Shown here: piece by piece, positions 26,526 to 38,829 of the stretch
How the letters are laid out: each line of letters begins with the position of its first letter
Numbering within the stretch: the first letter of the stretch is position 1
Assembly (NCBI GenBank): GCA_018242725.1
Contig: JAFEBI010000023.1
Location: 83,965 to 147,964, forward strand
Source of the DNA: Nitrospira sp.
GTDB taxonomy: Bacteria > Nitrospirota > Nitrospiria > Nitrospirales > Nitrospiraceae
Direction: 5' to 3'
DNA length: 64,000 nucleotides
Program-made: the position numbers and the translations under genes
Notes under the pieces: generated by a model
Databases searched by the model: none
What the model was told of the DNA's origin: nothing
Seen by the model: the letters and a program-made list of their open reading frames with translations, nothing else

Positions 26526-28022
26526 CTACTCCAGCCCCTGCTCCGCCAATTCGATGGCCTTCATCATTGCCCGAGCCTTGTTACAAGTTTCTTCATACTC
26601 ATGGACCGGATTGGAATCAGCCACAATACCGGCGCCGGCTTGGATGAACGCCCGGTGGCGTGAGACCACAACAGTACGAATATTGATGCACATATCCATG
26701 TTTCCCGAAAAACTGATGTATCCGACCGCCCCGGCGTACGGACCACGCTTCGTGGGTTCCAATTCCTCGATGATTTCCATCGCCCGGATCTTCGGTGCCC
26801 CAGACACCGTGCCCGCTGGAAAACAGGCCTTGAGCACATCATAGACGGTCTTATCCTTGCTCAATTTTCCGGTAACGTTCGACACGATATGCATGACATG
26901 GGAATACCGCTCGACATTCATCAAGGATTCGACACAAACCGACCCTTGTTCGGAAACACGACCGATATCGTTCCGCCCAAGATCCACCAACATGATGTGT
27001 TCCGCTCGCTCTTTGGGGTCGGCCAACAACCGTCGCTCGAGTTCCACATCTTCTTCGACTGTCGCTCCACGCCGCCTGGTCCCCGCAATCGGTCTCAGCG
27101 ACACAAGACCGTCCTCGCAACGCACGAGAATTTCGGGGGATGAGCCAACCAGTTCCACCCCCCCGATACGCAGGTAATACATGTACGGCGATGGATTCAC
27201 GACACGAAGCGCTCGATAGAGCTGAAAGGGCGGCGCCTGCAGATTTGCTTCCCATCGTTGCGACAGAACGCACTGGAAGATATCTCCGGCCTTGATATAC
27301 TCTTTCGCGCCTGAGACCATTTTCTCAAAATCCGCCTTGTTCATATTGGAGGTAAAGCGGAGAGGAGACCGCCGACGTTGTGGCTTGACTCGGCAAAGTG
27401 GCCGACGAATTCTGGCAATCATCTTTTCAATGCGGGTGGTCGCTTCTCGATAGGCCGTGCGAATGTCCCGGTCCGATCCGGACTTCACATGTGCATTGGC
27501 GACAACCTTTATTTTTTGCGACACATTGTCGAAGATCAACAGCGTCTCGGTCAGGAGAAAGGCGAACTGCGGAAGGTTGAGGTCGTCCTTTCGGCGAGAA
27601 GGAAGGTCCTCAAACGTCCTCACAATGTCATAGCCGAGAAACCCCACAGCTCCGCCGACAAAGCGAGGCAACTCCGGCACCGTCACCGGGCGATAGGCCT
27701 CCAAAATCTCCCGCAGACGATCTAAGGGGGCACCTCGGCTGGGAATACGACGAACACGACCCCCTTTTTTCACACATAAGGCTCCCCGGTCTTCGTAGAT
27801 GACGAGCGGGGATCCGCTGCCGAGAAAAGAGTAGCGCGCCCATTTCTCCCCTCCTTGAATGCTTTCCAGCAAATAGGCGGAGGGGCCATGGTCGATCTTG
27901 GCAAAAGCCGATACGGGGGTATCCTGATCCGCCAGGATTTCGCGAAACAGAGGAATGAGATTACCTTGTTTTGCGTAGGAACGAAACTCATTCAGGCTGA
28001 GCGAATAGGTCACAGACCGCAT
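26526..28022 (-). CDS. trpE: Anthranilate synthase component I
   Basis: 498 residues, typical TrpE length. The N-terminal regulatory half includes the Trp-site segment YLLESIQGGEKWARYSFLG. The C-terminal chorismate-binding half has the sequences LVGSSPEILVR, PIAGTRRRG, EERAEHIMLVDLGRNDIGRV-type (here PKERAEHIMLVDLGRND), CFPAGTVSGAPKIRAM and QAGAGIVADSNP. It converts chorismate and ammonia to anthranilate and should be feedback-inhibited by tryptophan. Its start is nine bases after the stop of the LysM gene, so the trp genes seem to share that gene's promoter. Confidence 0.97.
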   Translation of the reverse strand: MRSVTYSLSLNEFRSYAKQGNLIPLFREILADQDTPVSAFAKIDHGPSAYLLESIQGGEKWARYSFLGSGSPLVIYEDRGALCVKKGGRVRRIPSRGAPLDRLREILEAYRPVTVPELPRFVGGAVGFLGYDIVRTFEDLPSRRKDDLNLPQFAFLLTETLLIFDNVSQKIKVVANAHVKSGSDRDIRTAYREATTRIEKMIARIRRPLCRVKPQRRRSPLRFTSNMNKADFEKMVSGAKEYIKAGDIFQCVLSQRWEANLQAPPFQLYRALRVVNPSPYMYYLRIGGVELVGSSPEILVRCEDGLVSLRPIAGTRRRGATVEEDVELERRLLADPKERAEHIMLVDLGRNDIGRVSEQGSVCVESLMNVERYSHVMHIVSNVTGKLSKDKTVYDVLKACFPAGTVSGAPKIRAMEIIEELEPTKRGPYAGAVGYISFSGNMDMCINIRTVVVSRHRAFIQAGAGIVADSNPVHEYEETCNKARAMMKAIELAEQGLE

Positions 28023-28031
28023 CTCGTCTCG

Positions 28032-30967
<2,936 letters not shown>

Positions 30968-30969
30968 GC

Positions 30970-32238
30970 TCACACGGAGGCTTCGACCGGAACCGCCACC
31001 TTCTCATCCTTGAAAATAGTGACGCTGCGTATCGAGCGAGGATCGGCCTCATGAACGACTAATCGGCAGTTCTCGATGCGGAGTTCTTCGCCCGCCTTGG
31101 GGATTCGACCGAGATTTTCTTGAACCAATCCTCCGATCGTCAGGGCTTCATCTCCCCCGAGCTCGACCTTGAGAAAGTCATTTACTTTCCGCACCTCAGT
31201 CCGTCCATGGACCAAGATCTGGCTCTTCCCGATACGTTTAATGAGTTCTTCCGTGATGTCCGTTTCGTCGACAATTTCACCGACCACCTCTTCAAGGAGA
31301 TCCTCGAGGGTCACGAGCCCCATAACACCGCCGAACTCGTTCACAACCACGCCCATATGTCGTTTTTCCTGCTGAAACTGCTTCATCAAATCATCCGCCG
31401 TCTTCCCGGCTGGAACAAAGAGTGGGGAATGAGCAATATCCCGCAACCGTAAATCAGTCCGCCCTTTCGCCAGTTCCGTCAGTGCCTTGGTCTTGTAGAG
31501 AATGCCCGTGATGTTATCAAGCGTACCGTCATAGAGTGGAATGCGGGAGTATTTCGAATTATAGAGCTGCTCTTGTGCCTCCTTGAGGCAAAGATTTCCG
31601 TCCAAAGCAAACACATAGATACGAGGGGTCATCGCATCTTCGGCTGTAATTCCCTTCAGTTGGAACACATTCTTGATCATCTTCACTTCTTCAGATTCGA
31701 TCTCGCCCGCCTTTCCTCCCTGATCGAGCATAATCTTGAGTTCTTCCTCCGTGACCAGGGGATGCGTGAGTCCCTTTCCTCCCGTCAAACTGTAGATCAG
31801 CGGCACCATCAAAAACAGGAGCGGCCGGAGCATCACCTGAACCCCATAGATCGGGTAGGCCAGATTCAGAGTCACAGGCACAGAAAATTTCGCCGCCAAG
31901 GTCTTCGGCACCACGTCCACACAGACCAACAGAACGAAGGTGAGGATCCCGACCATGACGGCGATGGCCTCTTCCAAAATGGTCTTCTCACCATACGCAT
32001 TCAACGTGATAAAGGTGGCAAACATCGGAATCGCCGTACTCACCAAGCGATCTCCCACAAGAATGGCTGAAAAGAGTCTCTGAGGGTCACTGCGGAGCTG
32101 AAGGGCTTTCTCCGCTCGCTTACTGCCAGTCTGAGCCAACGCCCTCAACTTGGTTTCGTTGACCGAGAAAAAACCGATCTCGGCAGTGGAAATAATAGCG
32201 GATAACCCTATCAACCCTAGAAGGATGAGGATGTCCAT
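30970..32238 (-). CDS. CNNM/CorC-HlyC family membrane protein
   Basis: 422 residues. The N-terminal DUF21/CNNM transmembrane domain (about 1-190, three to four helices; starts LILLGLIGLSAIISTAEIGFFSVNETKL) precedes two CBS domains (about 205-325; AMTPRIYVFALDGNL, YSRIPLYDGTLDNITGILYKTK, VVNEFGGVMGLVTLEDLLEE). A CorC_HlyC domain completes the protein (about 340-415; ILVHGRTEVRKVNDFL). The family is linked to Mg2+/Co2+ transport or efflux; the old name hemolysin is misleading. It lies in the inner membrane. No partner genes are adjacent. Confidence 0.9.
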   Translation of the reverse strand: MDILILLGLIGLSAIISTAEIGFFSVNETKLRALAQTGSKRAEKALQLRSDPQRLFSAILVGDRLVSTAIPMFATFITLNAYGEKTILEEAIAVMVGILTFVLLVCVDVVPKTLAAKFSVPVTLNLAYPIYGVQVMLRPLLFLMVPLIYSLTGGKGLTHPLVTEEELKIMLDQGGKAGEIESEEVKMIKNVFQLKGITAEDAMTPRIYVFALDGNLCLKEAQEQLYNSKYSRIPLYDGTLDNITGILYKTKALTELAKGRTDLRLRDIAHSPLFVPAGKTADDLMKQFQQEKRHMGVVVNEFGGVMGLVTLEDLLEEVVGEIVDETDITEELIKRIGKSQILVHGRTEVRKVNDFLKVELGGDEALTIGGLVQENLGRIPKAGEELRIENCRLVVHEADPRSIRSVTIFKDEKVAVPVEASV

Positions 32239-32512
32239 GTAATCATCTAGTTAAGGACGTTGGACCAGTTTGGCTGGCCTGATGAGAAGCCGGGTGTCTC
32301 CCAGAGGATACCTCTTGGTCCACCCTTCAGAGGATCGTACGATTAGAATACCGCAACCGCTTAATATAGGGTCCACAGCCGATACATCTATCACAGGGAT
32401 CACAAGCAGGCAAGTAATTCAGAAATTCATGCTGAAAAATCAATCAGTTCTAAATCGACCAACGGATAACGACGGTCTGACCTCGCTACCTTCTGCTGTC
32501 GCCCTTCAACAT

Positions 32513-33190
32513 CTACCCATCATCTCGCACCACAAATGATTGGAGGCGAAACATTCGGTCAAGGCTCGTGGAAGCCTTGTGAGCATCTGGCTCGACCAAG
32601 AACCGGCCGACCTGGACTCGGTACCGACGCCCTTCAGGAAGATCCGTGTCGACAATACGCCCATCGATAAAGTCTCGTTGGATCCGTGCAAGTAGAGCTT
32701 GTGCATTGCGAAGATCTGCAAAGGAGCCGGCTTGAACTCTTAGAGCCCCCATCCCTTCTGGTCGAGGCTCATAGCGTACGACTCGAAGCTCAACCTGGTC
32801 GGTTCCATTGCCGATCATCCCAAGAGCTTGGGCACCGGCCAATGACAGGTCCAAGATTCTTCCCTTGGCAAAGGGTCCTCGATCATTGATTCTGACCATG
32901 ACGTGCCGGCCTGACGTTAATGAATGGATAACCGCGACGGATCCCAGCGGCAACGTTCGATGAGCCGCCGTCAACGCATACATGTCGTACCGCTCCCCAT
33001 TGGCGGTCTTATTCCCATGAAACCCTGGGCCATACCACGAGGCCACCCCTCGCTCGACGAATCCAACAGGATAATGTACGAAACGCTCGACTTGACGAAC
33101 GGATGTGGCGCAACCTTGAGACAGGACAGCCCCAAGCCCAACGGCAGTGATGAGGAAAGGCCAAGGGCCTGTGAGCGACCTTAGCCTCAT
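32513..33190 (-). CDS. rlpA: RlpA-like septal lytic transglycosylase with SPOR domain
   Basis: 225 residues. Lipoprotein signal (lipobox L-S-Q-G-C, about residue 27), then a double-psi beta-barrel RlpA domain (GVASWYGPGFHGNKTANGERYDMYALTAAHRTLPLGS... VRINDRGPF, with the conserved Asp in INDRGP). A SPOR domain follows at the C-terminus (ALRVQAGSFADLRNAQALLARIQR). SPOR binds denuded glycan at division septa and RlpA-type enzymes cleave it. The gene follows an ACT-domain gene by three bases, so the two are co-transcribed. Confidence 0.9.
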   Translation of the reverse strand: MRLRSLTGPWPFLITAVGLGAVLSQGCATSVRQVERFVHYPVGFVERGVASWYGPGFHGNKTANGERYDMYALTAAHRTLPLGSVAVIHSLTSGRHVMVRINDRGPFAKGRILDLSLAGAQALGMIGNGTDQVELRVVRYEPRPEGMGALRVQAGSFADLRNAQALLARIQRDFIDGRIVDTDLPEGRRYRVQVGRFLVEPDAHKASTSLDRMFRLQSFVVRDDG

Positions 33191-33193
33191 GGG

Positions 33194-33604
33194 TTAGAAC
33201 TCGTCGAGCGATTGATTGCGGAGGATTGTGAGCGCCTTTTCGGTCTTAGAAACGGTCAGGACCACAATGGCCCGTTTCCCTTCCCGTGATGGTGTGCAAT
33301 AGCCGCACTTGATATTGATCCGGCTCCTCATCAGCGTGTCCGCCACTTTTCTCAACGCTCCAGGCTTGTTTTCAAGGCTCAAGACAAGGGCGGTCTCCTC
33401 CCGGAATTTGATTTTGGCCGCCCGCAAGGCAGCGCGTGCCCCGTCGAGATCAGCCACGAGCAACCGCAACTTGCCTGTCCCCATGACCTCCGGAGCTGAA
33501 AACGCCTTGATATTCACTCCCGCTGCGCCAAGCACTGCCGTCACTCCTGCAAGCGTGCCTGGCTTACTCTGTCCGCTGATGACGAGCTGTGTTGTAGTCG
33601 GCAT
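33194..33604 (-). CDS. Tandem ACT-domain protein
   Basis: 136 residues consisting of two ACT domains: about 4-65 (QLVISGQSKPGTLAGVTAVLGAAGVNIKAFSAPEV) and 70-133 (ALVLSLENKPGALRKVADTLMRSRINIKCGYCTPS). ACT domains bind small ligands, often amino acids, and stand-alone tandem copies are usually regulatory. The ligand is unknown. It is paired with rlpA downstream; I see no functional reason for the pairing. About 250 bases without features separate it from nrdJ. Confidence 0.8.
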   Translation of the reverse strand: MPTTTQLVISGQSKPGTLAGVTAVLGAAGVNIKAFSAPEVMGTGKLRLLVADLDGARAALRAAKIKFREETALVLSLENKPGALRKVADTLMRSRINIKCGYCTPSREGKRAIVVLTVSKTEKALTILRNQSLDEF

Positions 33605-33854
33605 ATGGATACTCCCCGTAGCTAGCTGATATCACAACCTTCTTCGCCTTGTTGAACGAGCCGCCTGTAATGGAGTCCAGGCTCCATGATGATTCATCTG
33701 AGTCCCCCACGGCGACAGGGCGCAACAGGACTTTCCAACCCTGGTTCGCTTGCTTGAGCGTCCCTTGGCTCCAGCACGAGTCCGCAGGACACGTCGCTTT
33801 CGATGCCCGGAACAGGATGAAGGCCGCTTACTTTGCATGATAGTGGAACATCCT

Positions 33855-36800
33855 TTATGAGCATCCGCTCGTCGAGCCGCAACTCACGCATTTCAGGCAC
33901 GTACCGTTCCGAACCATCGTGAACTGCTTGCACTCAGGACAAGGATCACCTTCGTATCCCTTCACCTTGGCATCTTTGGCGTTTTGGACTTCGGTCAATG
34001 TCAGCGTTTCCCGCATGATTTCGACTTGCCTGGCAACGCCATGTCCGTTCCCATGACTATGGCCATTTCCTTTTCCGCCGTTCCGACGGATCGGAAGGTG
34101 TTCGGTGACAACGGAAGACTTGGCCAGTGTCTCAAGGTCCGCTTCTTCTTCGAAGCATTCGGGATCCATGTCATCTTTTTTCATCGAATCCATGCGCAGA
34201 TCTTCTTCTTTGACCTGGGCAAGATCATATCGATCGAGATACGTGACCGCCAACTCACGGAAGATGTAATCGATAATCGACGTCGACATCTTGATTCGAT
34301 CATTCAGCTTCACCGGGCCGTTCGGTTCAAATCTGGTGAAGACGAAGGCCTCCACGAATTCTTCGAGCGGCACGCCATGCTGAAGTCCAAGAGAGATGGC
34401 GATGGCAAAGCAGTTCATCAGGCTCCTGAACGCCGCGCCTTCCTTGTGCATGTCCAAAAATATTTCTCCGACCGTCCCATCCTCGTACTCACCTGTTCGG
34501 AGATAGAGTTTGTGCCCCCCGACGATGGCTTTTTGCGTGTACCCGTTACGCCGACTGGGAAGCGGACGCCGCTTGGCGAGATACCGAACGAGCACACGTT
34601 CGGTCACTTTTTCGGCCATTTCTAACACACCAGGAACCGCCTCCAAATCCTTCCCGCTATCGGACGAGGCGCTCAAAGGTTGACTCAGCTTGGACCCGTC
34701 TCGATACAACGCCACCGCCTTCACCATGCTCTTCCAGGCGAGGAAATACGACGCCTTGACGTCTTCAATCGTCGCTTCGGACGGCATATTGATGGTCTTG
34801 CTGATCGCACCACTGATGAAGGGTTGCGCCGCAGCCATCATGCGGATGTGGGCGTCGACGGCGATGGAGCGTTGCCCGATACGACCACATCGATTTGCGC
34901 AGTCGAAGACTGCCAGGTGCTCGGCTTTCACATGTGGCGCGCCCTCGACGGTCATCGTCCCGCAGCAGAAATCGTTCGCGGCAGCGACTTCCTCCTGCGT
35001 AAAGCCGAGCGCCTTCAACATATTGAAGTTCTTCTCGTTCAGCTGCACCTCGGTCAGACCAAGTTGCTCGATACAAAAGGTCTCCCCAAGCGTATATTTA
35101 TTGAACGCGAATTGAATTTCGAATGCTTGCGACAAGCTGCGTTCCAAACGATCGAGCGCGGCGTCATCGAACCCCTTCCGTTGAAGCGTGTCGTGATTGA
35201 TGAACGGGGCGCCTTTGAGGGTCTGGGCCCCGACGCAGTAATGGACGATGTCCCGCACTTGTTGATCTGTATAACCGAGATTGGTGAGGGCGAGTGGAAT
35301 ACTTTGATTGATAATCTTGAAATACCCTCCACCGGCCAATTTCTTGAATTTCACCAGCGCAAAATCCGGCTCAATCCCGGTGGTATCGCAATCCATGACC
35401 AACCCGATGGTCCCGGTCGGAGCGATCACCGTCACTTGAGCATTGCGATACCCGTACGCAGTCCCGAGTTCAAGCGCATGGTCCCAGGCTCTCCGGGCGG
35501 CTAAGAGCAATTCCGGGGGGCAATGTTCAGGACGGATTCCCCCAGGCGCAATGGTCAGTCGTTCGTACTCCTCGTGAGGCGCCTGGTAGGCTGCCCGTCG
35601 ATGGTTGCGAATGACGCGCAACATGTGTTCCCGATTATTTGCATAGCCGGGGAAAGCCGACAGTTCAGCCGCCATTTCCGCCGATGCGCTATACGCTTCC
35701 CCCGTCATGATGGACGTGATGGCACCGCAGATCGCTAGCGCCTTGGGCGAGTCGTAGGGAATGCCCTGGCGCATGAGCACCGTCCCCAGATTCGCATACC
35801 CCAACCCCAGCGTCCGGAACTGATAGCTTTTCTCGGCGATCGATTGGCTCGGGAAAGACGCCATCAAGACACTGATCTCCAACGCGATCGTCCACAACCG
35901 AACAGCGTGGCGGAACTCTTCAAGTTCGAACTGCCCGTCGGCGCTGTAGAACTTCGTCAGATTGAGCGACGCAAGATTACAGGCCGTGTCATCCAAGAAC
36001 ATGTATTCCGAACAAGGATTTGAGGCGTTGATCCGCCCATCCTCCGGACACGTGTGCCATTCATTGATGGTGGTATCGTACTGTGTCCCTGGATCGGCGC
36101 AGGTCCAGGCCGCCCACGCGATTCGATCCCACAACTCTCTGGCCTTGATCGTCTTGCAGACTTTGCCGTTGGTCCGTCGCTTCAGGTGCCAGTCACCATC
36201 GGCTTCAAGCGCGGCAAAAAACTCATTGGGAATCCTGACACTGTTGTTCGAATTCTGACCGGAGACCGTTTGATAGGCCTTCCCGTCCCAATTGGTATCG
36301 TATTCGTGAAAAACGAAATGTGTAAACCCCTGCTGCGCGTAGGAGAACATCCGCTGGATATAGGCCTCCGGCACCATTTCGCGACGGGCTGACGCCAGAG
36401 CCTCGCGCAGGACCGAATTCGTCTTCCGATCGAGGTCCAGCCGAAGCGCACCAGTATCATCGACGGTATGACAGGCCTTCAGGAGGGCATTGAGGCGCTG
36501 CGCGCAGATCTTCGATCCCGTGACCATCGCCGCCACTTTTTGTTCCTCAATGACTTTCCAATCGATGAATTCTTCGATGTCAGGATGGTCCAAATCCAAA
36601 CAGACCATTTTGGCGGCGCGACGCGTCGTACCGCCGGATTTGATCGCCCCGGCCGCTCGATCACCGATCTTCAGGAAAGACATGAGCCCGGAAGATCGCC
36701 CCCCGCCGGACAGTCCTTCGCCATCACCGCGCAGTCTCGAAAAGTTTGTTCCGGTTCCGGAGCCGTACTTAAACAATCGCGCTTCCCGAACCCACAAGTC

Positions 36801-37397
36801 CATAATGCCGTTTTCATTCACAAGATCATCCTCGATCGATTGAATGAAACAGGCATGAGGCTGCGGATGTTCGAATGCATTCGTCGCCTTCACTACCTCC
36901 TGCGTTTTCGGATCGACGTAATAGTGTCCCTGGGCCGGTCCCGATAATCCATAGGCGTAATGCAGGCCGGTGTTGAACCACTGGGGAGAATTCGGCGCAG
37001 CCATTTGGTGCGCCAGCATGTAGCACATCTCATCATGAAAGGACTCCGCCTCTTCCGGAGTTTTGAAATATCCGTAGGCCCTGCCCCAATGGGTCCAACA
37101 CCCGGCCATACGCTCAAAGACTTGTCGGGCATCCCGTTCACCGCCAAGCACCGGCTTGCCGTCGGCATCGGCCAGCGGATGGCCGTTCTGATCGCACTGC
37201 GGCACTCCGGCCTTCCGGAAATACTTTTGCGCCAAAATGTCGACCGCCAGCTGAGACCAGGGTTCAGGAACATCGATATGCTCAAGTTTGAAGACGGTCG
37301 ATCCGTCGGGGTTCCGAATCTCGGACGACCGTTTGACGAACGCCAATCCCTCATATGGACTCACTCCACGACGGGTAAATTTCCGATCAATTCTCAC
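33855..37397 (-). CDS. nrdJ: Adenosylcobalamin-dependent (class II) ribonucleotide reductase
   Basis: 1180 residues from a GTG at 37397 (TAGGAGGG ribosome binding site upstream). The catalytic barrel carries [11 protein letters not shown] around residues 459-463 (the N-x-C-x-E thiyl-radical site) and further class II signatures such as [14 protein letters not shown] and [22 protein letters not shown]. The long C-terminal region ends in CPECKQF...[14 protein letters not shown], the redox/zinc cysteine module of TIGR02504-type NrdJ. It reduces ribonucleoside diphosphates to deoxy forms with or without oxygen, so the cell needs B12. Candidate NrdR boxes lie 90-137 bases upstream. No cobalamin riboswitch is visible. 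Confidence 0.96.
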   Translation of the reverse strand: MRIDRKFTRRGVSPYEGLAFVKRSSEIRNPDGSTVFKLEHIDVPEPWSQLAVDILAQKYFRKAGVPQCDQNGHPLADADGKPVLGGERDARQVFERMAGCWTHWGRAYGYFKTPEEAESFHDEMCYMLAHQMAAPNSPQWFNTGLHYAYGLSGPAQGHYYVDPKTQEVVKATNAFEHPQPHACFIQSIEDDLVNENGIMDLWVREARLFKYGSGTGTNFSRLRGDGEGLSGGGRSSGLMSFLKIGDRAAGAIKSGGTTRRAAKMVCLDLDHPDIEEFIDWKVIEEQKVAAMVTGSKICAQRLNALLKACHTVDDTGALRLDLDRKTNSVLREALASARREMVPEAYIQRMFSYAQQGFTHFVFHEYDTNWDGKAYQTVSGQNSNNSVRIPNEFFAALEADGDWHLKRRTNGKVCKTIKARELWDRIAWAAWTCADPGTQYDTTINEWHTCPEDGRINASNPCSEYMFLDDTACNLASLNLTKFYSADGQFELEEFRHAVRLWTIALEISVLMASFPSQSIAEKSYQFRTLGLGYANLGTVLMRQGIPYDSPKALAICGAITSIMTGEAYSASAEMAAELSAFPGYANNREHMLRVIRNHRRAAYQAPHEEYERLTIAPGGIRPEHCPPELLLAARRAWDHALELGTAYGYRNAQVTVIAPTGTIGLVMDCDTTGIEPDFALVKFKKLAGGGYFKIINQSIPLALTNLGYTDQQVRDIVHYCVGAQTLKGAPFINHDTLQRKGFDDAALDRLERSLSQAFEIQFAFNKYTLGETFCIEQLGLTEVQLNEKNFNMLKALGFTQEEVAAANDFCCGTMTVEGAPHVKAEHLAVFDCANRCGRIGQRSIAVDAHIRMMAAAQPFISGAISKTINMPSEATIEDVKASYFLAWKSMVKAVALYRDGSKLSQPLSASSDSGKDLEAVPGVLEMAEKVTERVLVRYLAKRRPLPSRRNGYTQKAIVGGHKLYLRTGEYEDGTVGEIFLDMHKEGAAFRSLMNCFAIAISLGLQHGVPLEEFVEAFVFTRFEPNGPVKLNDRIKMSTSIIDYIFRELAVTYLDRYDLAQVKEEDLRMDSMKKDDMDPECFEEEADLETLAKSSVVTEHLPIRRNGGKGNGHSHGNGHGVARQVEIMRETLTLTEVQNAKDAKVKGYEGDPCPECKQFTMVRNGTCLKCVSCGSTSGCS

Positions 37398-37486
37398 AGG
37401 TAGCCCTCCTAGGAGAGGAAAAGGGTTATGACGATGCGTTGGTTAAGAGCCATCAGGTATGTGACCTTGTGTAATTTCAAGCGACG

Positions 37487-37534
37487 ACTCTACATATAGC
37501 TAGCATGTTTTTTTGTCAACACCAAGTATTGTGG
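37487..37534 (-). promoter_or_regulatory. Candidate tandem NrdR boxes upstream of nrdJ
   Basis: Two 16-mers, ACTCTACATATAGCTA (37487-37502) and ACACCAAGTATTGTGG (37519-37534), resemble the NrdR consensus acaCwAtATaTwGtgt. The first core (CTACATATAG) matches 9 of 10 positions, the second about 7 of 10 with good outer flanks. Their 32-base centre spacing equals the three-turn phasing usual for NrdR sites. Position upstream of a ribonucleotide reductase supports the call. Confidence 0.55.
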
Positions 37535-37615
37535 ATGTTTGGGAAATGAGGGGACAGGCTGTGAATAGCCGAGACGTGAGTTGCAGAGCCTATTTCGATG
37601 ACGTAGGAACGAGGT

Positions 37616-37624
37616 TATCCACAG
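37616..37624 (+). promoter_or_regulatory. Consensus DnaA box upstream of nrdJ
   Basis: TTATCCACA is a perfect match to the high-affinity DnaA box. It is isolated, so it is not an origin. DnaA regulation of ribonucleotide reductase genes is known in Escherichia coli; here it is only a positional suggestion. Confidence 0.4.
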
Positions 37625-37676
37625 AAAACTTGCTCAAAACAGCCACGCAGCAGATGACCCCAGCCATTTTTTATCA

Positions 37677-38048
37677 TTAAAAGGCCATTCGTCCGATTTT
37701 TAACGTGGCCTCTTCAACGCCCCGAAGAGGGATGAATCGACCACCGATCCCAATCACCACAATGTTCGTGCCCGCCACCTGTGTTTCATACTGACTGACG
37801 AGTCCCCAGTTGTGTCGCGCCGTATTGGGCCGAACGATTGACTCGAGAAGCTTTCGACTCTGTGACTGGAATACCTGCCGAATAAACTGTTGCTCCCGAG
37901 ACGATGTGCCCTGATCCATTCGGTCTATCGCTTTCCCCAATTCCTGTTCCACAAAACGCAAATAGTCCTCCATGGTCGGGTTCGACCATACCAGACCGAC
38001 GGCTCCGGCGAGGGTAACGACGAGCACGCTCAAGCGAAGGAGACTCAT
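37677..38048 (-). CDS. DUF4359-like exported protein
   Basis: 123 residues with an N-terminal hydrophobic segment (about 5-22, LSVLVVTLAGAVGLVWS) followed directly by NPTMEDYLRFVEQEL, the start typical of DUF4359 proteins. The rest is an amphipathic helix and a small beta region (GTNIVVIGIGGRFIPL). Probably periplasmic or membrane-anchored; no function known. It lies 279 bases upstream of nrdJ on the same strand but is probably a separate unit. Confidence 0.65.
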   Translation of the reverse strand: MSLLRLSVLVVTLAGAVGLVWSNPTMEDYLRFVEQELGKAIDRMDQGTSSREQQFIRQVFQSQSRKLLESIVRPNTARHNWGLVSQYETQVAGTNIVVIGIGGRFIPLRGVEEATLKIGRMAF

Positions 38049-38146
38049 GACGTTCTGAGAAACCAGCTCCGTTTGACAAATAATTATCGGGCCGATTAGT
38101 TTAGCCCAGATTCAGCATACACCGTCTTATCCAGTCTGGAGGAGCT

Positions 38147-38440
38147 ATGTTCGTCTGGAGCAAGAAACTCGTTGGAGTCCTGTTAGGCATCTTCGTGCTG
38201 CTATTAGGTGTGTTCCTCTTCCAGGGTTCCTCGGATACCACCAGCATCCTCAAGACGCACACCACCCAATGGATCATTTTGAACTATGCCTGCCTGTTGG
38301 TCTGGCTCTTCGTCTGGATGTTCGACCAAGCGCACGTCCGCGGCAAGAATGTCTGGCTCTGGCTCGTGCCGTTCATTCTCGCCCCACTACCCACGCTCCT
38401 AATCTTCGTCCTTTTCCTCCAACGGCGATTGTCTTCGTAA
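38147..38440 (+). CDS. Small three-helix membrane protein
   Basis: 97 residues with about three hydrophobic helices (8-27, 42-60, 70-90) and a short basic tail. A GGAGGAG ribosome binding site precedes ATG 38147. The pattern WLFVWMFDQAHVRGKNVWLWLVPFILAPLPTLLIF resembles small phospholipase-D-N-type or DUF2834-like membrane proteins, but I do not assign a family. Its 3' end overlaps the minus-strand frame from 38788 by about 40 bases. Confidence 0.6.
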   Translation: MFVWSKKLVGVLLGIFVLLLGVFLFQGSSDTTSILKTHTTQWIILNYACLLVWLFVWMFDQAHVRGKNVWLWLVPFILAPLPTLLIFVLFLQRRLSS

Positions 38441-38788
38441 ACAATGCAGGAGAATACATACAGCGCTCATTGGGAACCTAGACTCTCCTCCTTCTTCTCC
38501 GCAACTTGCCCATATTTCTTTTTCTGTGTGAAAAGAGCAAGCCGTTACTTCAAGAACATCACCCGACTGCATCTCAACCGAGAGTTGCTTAAGATTCCCA
38601 ACATCCATAGGACCTAGAACTTCATTGACGGACTCGCTAGAGCCCCACTCCTGAATGCGTGGAATTCGTAAAGACCTCACATCCTCTCCGACGAGAGTCA
38701 CCACTTGAGAGCTCGGATCTCGGAATACCAGTCTGACCGTCCCAGGCTTCCAAGTGAAAGAAATAGATACAAGAGTCCAATCATGCAT
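38399..38788 (-). CDS. Uncharacterised cytoplasmic protein next to ampG
   Basis: About 129 residues from the ATG at 38788, chosen because GGAGG lies eight bases upstream; the frame is open to 38827. The sequence MHDWTLVSISFTWKPGTVRLVFRD...VTLVGEDVRSLRIPRIQEWG looks like a small all-beta domain with conserved-looking aromatic and hydrophobic positions, then an unstructured tail. No family is recognised. It lies about 40 bases after the AmpG-like gene on the same strand. Confidence 0.5.
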   Translation of the reverse strand: MHDWTLVSISFTWKPGTVRLVFRDPSSQVVTLVGEDVRSLRIPRIQEWGSSESVNEVLGPMDVGNLKQLSVEMQSGDVLEVTACSFHTEKEIWASCGEEGGESRFPMSAVCILLHCLRRQSPLEEKDED

Positions 38789-38829
38789 TGAAAGGCCTCC
38801 ATCTTGGAGGGAAGCGGTTGTCCTCATAG

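Noticed and set aside
28023..28031. trp attenuator or T-box ahead of trpE
   Set aside because: Only nine bases separate the LysM stop from the trpE start, and no Trp-rich leader peptide or terminator hairpin was found.
34680..35504. 274-codon plus-strand frame
   Set aside because: Antisense shadow of nrdJ, which is unambiguously coding.
37616..37624. Replication origin suggested by a perfect DnaA box
   Set aside because: The box is single and there are no dnaA/dnaN genes or AT-rich unwinding region.
37398..37676. Cobalamin riboswitch upstream of nrdJ
   Set aside because: B12 dependence made it worth looking for, but I could not find the B12-box pattern or the expected long leader; only NrdR-like boxes and a DnaA box are visible.
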